This document shows, piece by piece, positions 35,824 through 39,827 of a stretch of 39,827 bases of DNA (position 1 is its first letter; each line of letters starts with the position of its first letter). This stretch comes from Kocuria sp. Its GTDB lineage: Bacteria > Actinomycetota > Actinomycetes > Actinomycetales > Micrococcaceae. The stretch spans positions 1-39,827 of the forward strand of contig JAPSHS010000009.1 of NCBI GenBank assembly GCA_031179495.1, read 5' to 3'. The notes below the pieces were generated by a model. That model saw only the letters and a list, made by a program, of their open reading frames with translations. It did no database searches and had not been told where the DNA came from. The position numbers and the translations under genes are program-made.

Positions 35824-36848
35824 GCCGCCGCCGCGCGGCGTCCGGCCTGTTCGTCCTCGCCGTGCTGGCCGGGTGCGCCGGCGCCCCGGAGGCCCCGGCG
35901 ACGCCCCCGCCGAGCGCGACGCCGTCCGCCTCCGCGGAGCCGATCCGGATCGCGGCGGGACCGACCGGGCAGACGGCCGTGCTCGCCCACGTCTACGCCG
36001 GGCGGCTGCGGGAGGCGGGCTTCGACGCCGGCGTGGTCGACGCGGGCGCCGGCCGCGCGGACTACCTCGCGGCCCTGGAGCGCGGCGACGTCGAGCTCGT
36101 GGCCGACTACTCCGGCAACCTCTACCTGCACCTGCGCGGACGGGCACCGGTCGGCCCGGCCGGCGCCGCCCCCACGGGCATCGCCACGCCGAGCCCCACG
36201 CCCACCCCGGAGGAGCGCGGGCTCGCCGAGGACCTCTCCGAGCTGCTGGGCCTGGGGGAGGAGAGGGCCGACGACGACGACGTGCTCACCGGTGTGCGCG
36301 ATGTCCTGCCGGAGGGGCTGCGGGTCCTCGAGCCGGCGCCGGCGGAGAACACGGTGGCGGTCGTGGTCACCCGCGCGACGGCCGTGGAGCACGGGCTGTC
36401 GGACCTGGAGGACCTGGGACCCGTGTGCGACGAGATCGCCCTCGGCACCGGCCTGGACTTCGCGGGCCGCTCCTACGGCCCGGAGGGACTGAAGGACGCC
36501 TACGAGTGCGTGCCGCGGAGCTTCGTGCCCATCGCCGAGCAGGACGAGCTCGTGGACGCCCTCCTCGAGGACCGGGTCCAGGCCGCGGCCCTGTTCACGG
36601 CCTCGCCCGCGATCGAGGACAACGCCCTCGTGGTCCTCGCCGACCCGCTCAACAACTTCGTCCCCCAGCGCGTGGTCCCGGTGGGGGACCGGAAGCTGCC
36701 GGACGCGGCCGTGCAGGTCGTGGAGGAGGTCTCGGCGCAGATCGACACCGACGACCTCGTGCTGATGACCCGGATGACCACCGCCCGCGACCCGTACACC
36801 CCGGAGGAGGCCGCGCGGTACTGGCTGGAGGGCGGCGACGACACCTGA
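35820..36848 (+). CDS. OpuAC/ProX-type substrate-binding lipoprotein (choline/glycine betaine-like), orphan
   Basis: A 342-residue lipoprotein. The signal VSRRRAASGLFVLAVLAGC gives Cys19 as the lipid site, then a Pro/Ser/Thr-rich linker. The binding fold follows with IRIAAGPTGQTAVLAHVYAGRL, the ELVADYSGNL segment (compare EYTGT in OpuC-type proteins) and LTFTASP-like AALFTASPAIEDNALVVLADP near the end. Such proteins bring compatible solutes to an ABC importer; no permease or ATPase gene is nearby, so the partners lie elsewhere or the protein senses solutes. An insert at ~120-150 is rich in Pro/Thr. The GTG start overlaps the NUDIX stop by 4 bp; a GTG one codon earlier is possible. Confidence 0.85.
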   Translation: MSRRRAASGLFVLAVLAGCAGAPEAPATPPPSATPSASAEPIRIAAGPTGQTAVLAHVYAGRLREAGFDAGVVDAGAGRADYLAALERGDVELVADYSGNLYLHLRGRAPVGPAGAAPTGIATPSPTPTPEERGLAEDLSELLGLGEERADDDDVLTGVRDVLPEGLRVLEPAPAENTVAVVVTRATAVEHGLSDLEDLGPVCDEIALGTGLDFAGRSYGPEGLKDAYECVPRSFVPIAEQDELVDALLEDRVQAAALFTASPAIEDNALVVLADPLNNFVPQRVVPVGDRKLPDAAVQVVEEVSAQIDTDDLVLMTRMTTARDPYTPEEAARYWLEGGDDT

Positions 36849-36879
36849 GCGCCGCCGCGGGAGGCGGTTCGCCCGGGGG

Positions 36880-36885
36880 TAGGGT
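36880..36885 (+). promoter_or_regulatory. -10 hexamer of a leaderless promoter (alaA)
   Basis: TAGGGT, seven bases before the ATG at 36893, with no purine-rich ribosome site between. Confidence 0.55.
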
Positions 36886-36892
36886 GTACCGC

Positions 36893-38110
36893 ATGTCAGT
36901 GGTGAAGCAGTCCGAGAAGCTGAAGAACGTCCGCTACGACGTGCGGGGTCCCGTGCTCGAGCAGGCCGAGCACATGGAGGCGGAGGGTCACCGGATCCTC
37001 AAGCTCAACATCGGCAACCCCGCGCCGTTCGGCTTCGAGGCGCCCGACGCGATCCTCGTGGACATGATCAAGAACCTGCCGACCGCGCAGGGCTACTCCG
37101 ACTCCCGCGGGATCTTCTCGGCGCGCACGGCGGTGGTGCAGTACTACCAGACCCGGGGCATCATGAACCTGGACGTCGACGACGTCTACCTGGGCAACGG
37201 CGTCTCCGAGCTGATCAGCATGGCCCTGCAGGCGCTGTGCAACCCGGGCGACGAGATCCTCGTCCCCGCCCCGGACTACCCGCTGTGGACGGGGGCGACG
37301 ACGCTCTCCGGCGGGACCGCCGTGCACTACCGCTGCGACGAGGACGACGACTGGAACCCCGACCTCGAGGACCTCGCGGCGAAGATCACCCCGCGCACCC
37401 GCGGGATCGTGGTGATCAACCCCAACAACCCCACGGGCGCGGTGTACTCCCGGGAGGTGCTCCAGCGCATCGCGGACCTCGCCCGGGAGCACGAGCTGAT
37501 CCTGTTCGCCGACGAGATCTACGAGAAGATCACCTACGACGCCGCCCAGATGGTCAACCTCGCGACCTTCACCGGTGAGGACGTGCTGTGCCTGACGTTC
37601 TCCGGGCTGTCCAAGGCCTACCGGGTGGCCGGCTACCGCTCCGGGTGGCTGGCGGTCACCGGCCCCAACTGGAAGGCCGAGTCCTACCTCGAGGGCCTGA
37701 AGCTGCTGGCCAACATGCGGATGTGCGCCAACGTCCCGGCCCAGCACGCGATCCAGACCGCCCTGGGCGGCTACCAGTCGATCAACGACCTCATCCTCCC
37801 GGGCGGGCGGCTCAAGGCCCAGCGCGACCTCGCCCACCGGAGGCTCAACGAGATCGACGGCGTGTCCTGCCGGCAGGCGGACGGGGCGCTCTACCTGTTC
37901 CCGAGGCTCGACGTGGAGAAGTTCAACATCGTCGACGACGAGAAGTTCGCCCTCGACCTGCTCAAGGAGCAGAAGATCCTCGTCAGCCACGGCAGCGCCT
38001 TCAACATGAACACCCCGGAGCACTTCCGCCTGGTGTTCCTGCCGTCCACGGAGGTGCTCGCGACCGCCCTGGACCGGATCGAGGAGTTCCTCGGCAGCTA
38101 CCGCCAGTGA
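36893..38110 (+). CDS. alaA: Alanine aminotransferase AlaA-like, PLP-dependent
   Basis: A 405-residue class I aminotransferase, the same length as E. coli AlaA, with strong likeness throughout: KLKNVRYDVRGPVL, LNIGNPAPFGFEAPD, NLPTAQGYSDS, PAPDYPLWT, NPNNPTGAVYS (176-186), FADEIYEKI and the PLP lysine K241 in SGLSKAYRVAGYR. It makes alanine from pyruvate and glutamate in the cytoplasm. The ATG is leaderless by the -10 placement. Forty bases separate it from the PPK2 gene, which has its own strong ribosome site. Confidence 0.93.
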   Translation: MSVVKQSEKLKNVRYDVRGPVLEQAEHMEAEGHRILKLNIGNPAPFGFEAPDAILVDMIKNLPTAQGYSDSRGIFSARTAVVQYYQTRGIMNLDVDDVYLGNGVSELISMALQALCNPGDEILVPAPDYPLWTGATTLSGGTAVHYRCDEDDDWNPDLEDLAAKITPRTRGIVVINPNNPTGAVYSREVLQRIADLAREHELILFADEIYEKITYDAAQMVNLATFTGEDVLCLTFSGLSKAYRVAGYRSGWLAVTGPNWKAESYLEGLKLLANMRMCANVPAQHAIQTALGGYQSINDLILPGGRLKAQRDLAHRRLNEIDGVSCRQADGALYLFPRLDVEKFNIVDDEKFALDLLKEQKILVSHGSAFNMNTPEHFRLVFLPSTEVLATALDRIEEFLGSYRQ

Positions 38111-38150
38111 CCGCCGGCCGCCCCGCGACCCGCACCCCAGGAGGCCCCGT

Positions 38151-39020
38151 ATGAGCGTCGTCGACCGCAGTCCCGGCACCGGCTTCGAGCAGGACGTGCG
38201 GCCGCTGCTGCGCGCCCGGCCGGGGCTGGCCCTCGCCCGGGTGGACACCGGCTCCACCCCCGGGTTCTCCGGGTCGAAGAAGCTGGGCACCGCCCTGCGC
38301 GCCGCCCGCGAGAGCGAGCTGTCCGAGCTGCAGCGGCTGATCTACGCCGGTGCCACGGCGGGGGCCCGGCACCGGGTGCTGCTGGTGCTCCAGGGCATGG
38401 ACACCTCGGGCAAGGGCGGGGTCATCCAGCACGTCCTCGGCGGGCTGAGCCCGCACGGCGTGCACACCCACGGCTTCGGCCGGCCCACCCCCGAGGAGGC
38501 GGCCCAGCACTTCCTCGAGCGCGTCCGGCGCCAGCTGCCTCGCCCGGGCGTGATCGGGGCCTTCGACCGCTCCCACTACGAGGACGTGCTCGTGCCCGTG
38601 GTCCACGACATGCTCGAGGACCGCCACCTCGAACGGCGCTACGCCGAGATCCGGCAGTTCGAGCAGGAACTGGCGGAGGACGGCACGATCGTCATCAAGG
38701 TCTTCCTGCACCTGGGCCGGGACGAGCAGCGCCAGAACCTGATGGCCCGCCTGGGCGACCGGACGAAGCAGTGGAAGTTCGACCCCTCGGACCTCACCGC
38801 CCGCAGCCGGTGGGACGTCTACATGGCCGCCTACGAGCGCGCGATCGACGCCACCGACGCCGACCACGCCCCCTGGTACGTGGTGCCCACCGACCGGAAG
38901 TGGTACGCCCGGGCCGTGGTCCAGGACCTGCTGATCTCCGCCCTCGCGGGCCTGCACCTGGACTGGCCGGACCCCCGGTACGACGTCGGGGAGATGCGCC
39001 GGCGGCTCGCCGCGCTCTGA
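38151..39020 (+). CDS. Polyphosphate kinase 2 family protein
   Basis: A 289-residue PPK2. Walker A QGMDTSGKGG lies at 81-90, the Walker B region GAFDRSHYEDVL at 136-147, the lid segment with RRYAEIRQFEQEL at ~161-173, and KFDPSDLTARSRWDVYMAAYERA at ~203-225. It moves phosphate between polyphosphate and nucleotides; one-domain enzymes of this length belong to classes I-III, and the class (nucleoside mono- or diphosphate use) cannot be fixed by eye. The ATG follows CAGGAGGCCCCGT. Its neighbour alaA lies 40 bp upstream. With the CYTH-CHAD protein it is the second polyphosphate-linked gene in the window. Confidence 0.93.
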   Translation: MSVVDRSPGTGFEQDVRPLLRARPGLALARVDTGSTPGFSGSKKLGTALRAARESELSELQRLIYAGATAGARHRVLLVLQGMDTSGKGGVIQHVLGGLSPHGVHTHGFGRPTPEEAAQHFLERVRRQLPRPGVIGAFDRSHYEDVLVPVVHDMLEDRHLERRYAEIRQFEQELAEDGTIVIKVFLHLGRDEQRQNLMARLGDRTKQWKFDPSDLTARSRWDVYMAAYERAIDATDADHAPWYVVPTDRKWYARAVVQDLLISALAGLHLDWPDPRYDVGEMRRRLAAL

Positions 39021-39053
39021 GCGACCCGTCCGGGCAGGACGTGCCGGACCGGT

Positions 39054-39320
39054 TCAGCCGCGCCCGGCGTCGTCGCCCTCGGCGTCCGCGCGGCGGGCCC
39101 GGGCGGCGTCGAGGCGCTCGCGGGCGCCGTCCAGCCACTGCTCGCAGCGCGCGGCCAGTGCCTCGCCGCGCTCCCACAGCGCGAGGGACTCCTCGAGGGA
39201 CGTGCCCCCGGCCTCGAGCCGGGAGACCACCTGCACGAGCTCCTCACGGGCCTGCTCGTAGCCCATGCCCGCGATGTCGGACAGGTCGGGCGCTGCTGCG
39301 GGGTGGTCGGTGCTCGCCAT
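39054..39320 (-). CDS. xseB: Exodeoxyribonuclease VII small subunit
   Basis: An 88-residue helical protein. [44 protein letters not shown] (given here in parts: [19 protein letters not shown] and [19 protein letters not shown]) is the XseB pattern. It joins XseA to form an exonuclease that degrades single-stranded DNA from both ends. The ATG at 39320 is chosen at the usual family start; the frame further upstream is low-complexity. It follows xseA after a 154-bp gap in which I see nothing, a wider gap than in many genomes where they overlap. Confidence 0.92.
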   Translation of the reverse strand: MASTDHPAAAPDLSDIAGMGYEQAREELVQVVSRLEAGGTSLEESLALWERGEALAARCEQWLDGARERLDAARARRADAEGDDAGRG

Positions 39321-39474
39321 GGTTGCGGCCTTTCTGCGGCGGGAGGAGTGCGTGCGGTGTCGGCGGAGGAGCTCGTCCGGTCCGGGACACGGTCCATCCT
39401 CCCACCTCCTGCCGGGCCCGTGCCCACCGCGGCCGCGGTCGCGCGTGCTCCCCCGGGGGACGGAGGTGCGCCCG

Positions 39475-39827
39475 TCAGGCGTCGCCGGCCCGCTCGCCCG
39501 GGCGGCGGGCGGAGACGGTCTCGGCGCGGACGCCGAGCTCACCCGCGGCCAGGCGCACGCCCAGCAGGTCTCCGGCGCGCACGGCGGCGGCGTCGGTGAC
39601 CACGGCCCCCGAGGCGTCCAGGACCACGGAGTAGCCGCGCTGCAGCGTCTCCTGCGGCGACAGGGCGCGGACGCGTGCGCGCAGGTGGCGCACGGCGTCC
39701 CGCTCCCGGAGCGTGCGGGAGTCCACGGCCGCCAGCGCCCGGGTGCGCCACCGGTCGACGTCCTCCTCGCGCAGCAGGATCGTGTCCTCCGGCTGGGCGA
39801 GGGCGGGGCGGGAGCGCACGGCCGCCA
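39475..39827 (-). CDS. xseA: Exodeoxyribonuclease VII large subunit, C-terminal part
   Basis: The last ~117 residues of XseA; the gene runs off the window edge. The conserved C-terminal motif [14 protein letters not shown], in which the family usually has L-x-P-x-x-x-L-x-R-G-Y, is present, followed by the beta-rich [16 protein letters not shown]. The coiled-coil part ([31 protein letters not shown]) that holds XseB is visible. Codons in G and C dominate third positions as in its neighbours. Confidence 0.93.
   Translation of the reverse strand, partial: AAVRSRPALAQPEDTILLREEDVDRWRTRALAAVDSRTLRERDAVRHLRARVRALSPQETLQRGYSVVLDASGAVVTDAAAVRAGDLLGVRLAAGELGVRAETVSARRPGERAGDA

Overview
The window is about 39.8 kb of very GC-rich DNA (roughly three quarters G+C by eye, with G or C at most third codon positions). 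It is densely packed with bacterial housekeeping genes. Gene content and order point to a high-GC actinobacterium of the Micrococcales, probably Micrococcaceae (Kocuria/Arthrobacter-like). The clues are tsaB-rimI-tsaD followed by groES-groEL with HrcA (CIRCE) operators, guaB plus a guaB3 paralogue, SURF1, a DUF3817-type protein, guaA, and the galU / formyltetrahydrofolate cyclo-ligase / FmdB-Ruc / SAF block. The genus is an inference. There is no prophage, insertion sequence, CRISPR array or integrase.

Layout. 1-1916 (+): the overlapping tsaB (partial)-rimI-tsaD operon. 1933-5494 (-): a D-2-hydroxyacid dehydrogenase, a YbdK/GCS2-type carboxylate-amine ligase and a THUMP-like methyltransferase. 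5554-9495 (-): a siderophore ABC importer of the YclNOPQ/CeuBCDE (petrobactin-type) family, with a DtxR/IdeR-like box at its promoter and a hairpin after the binding-protein gene. 9729-11955 (+): groES-groEL behind two tandem CIRCE operators, with a very strong hairpin between the genes. 12116-14203 (+): an acyltransferase-3/SGNH cell-surface O-acetylase. 14292-16974 (+): guaB and guaB3, then a terminator. 17053-20217 (+): SURF1, a DUF3817-like membrane protein and guaA, then a terminator. 20334-24339 (+): a 1,264-residue superfamily-1 helicase-like protein whose Walker A lysine and DE pair are lost and which carries a C-terminal endonuclease-like domain, coupled to a small basic protein. 24308-26145 (-): SAF-domain protein, FmdB/Ruc zinc-ribbon chaperone (with its own CIRCE site) and 5-formyl-THF cyclo-ligase. 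26287-30782 (+): galU, an acetyltransferase, a membrane protein and a CYTH-CHAD protein. 30783-32002: a gene-poor interval next to tRNA-Ala(CGC), bounded on its far side by a decayed copy of a tRNA 3' end. 32196-39020: an HTH-less LysR-type protein, MhuD-like monooxygenase and MscS (both -), DedA, NUDIX, an orphan compatible-solute binding lipoprotein, alaA and a PPK2 kinase. 39054-end (-): xseB and partial xseA.

Common themes. Heat shock: the HrcA operators at groES and at fmdB/ruc would place three chaperone-type genes under one repressor. Iron: a catecholate siderophore importer behind an iron-box-like palindrome, plus a probable haem-degrading monooxygenase. Purines: guaB, guaB3 and guaA lie close together. 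Polyphosphate: a CYTH-CHAD protein and a PPK2. Leaderless expression: at least seven genes have a TANNNT -10 hexamer ending 6-7 nt before the start codon. The strongest candidates for undescribed biology are the doubly degenerate helicase/nuclease with its small partner, the cysteine-free GuaB3, the aromatic repeat tail on SURF1 and the tRNA-bounded interval.
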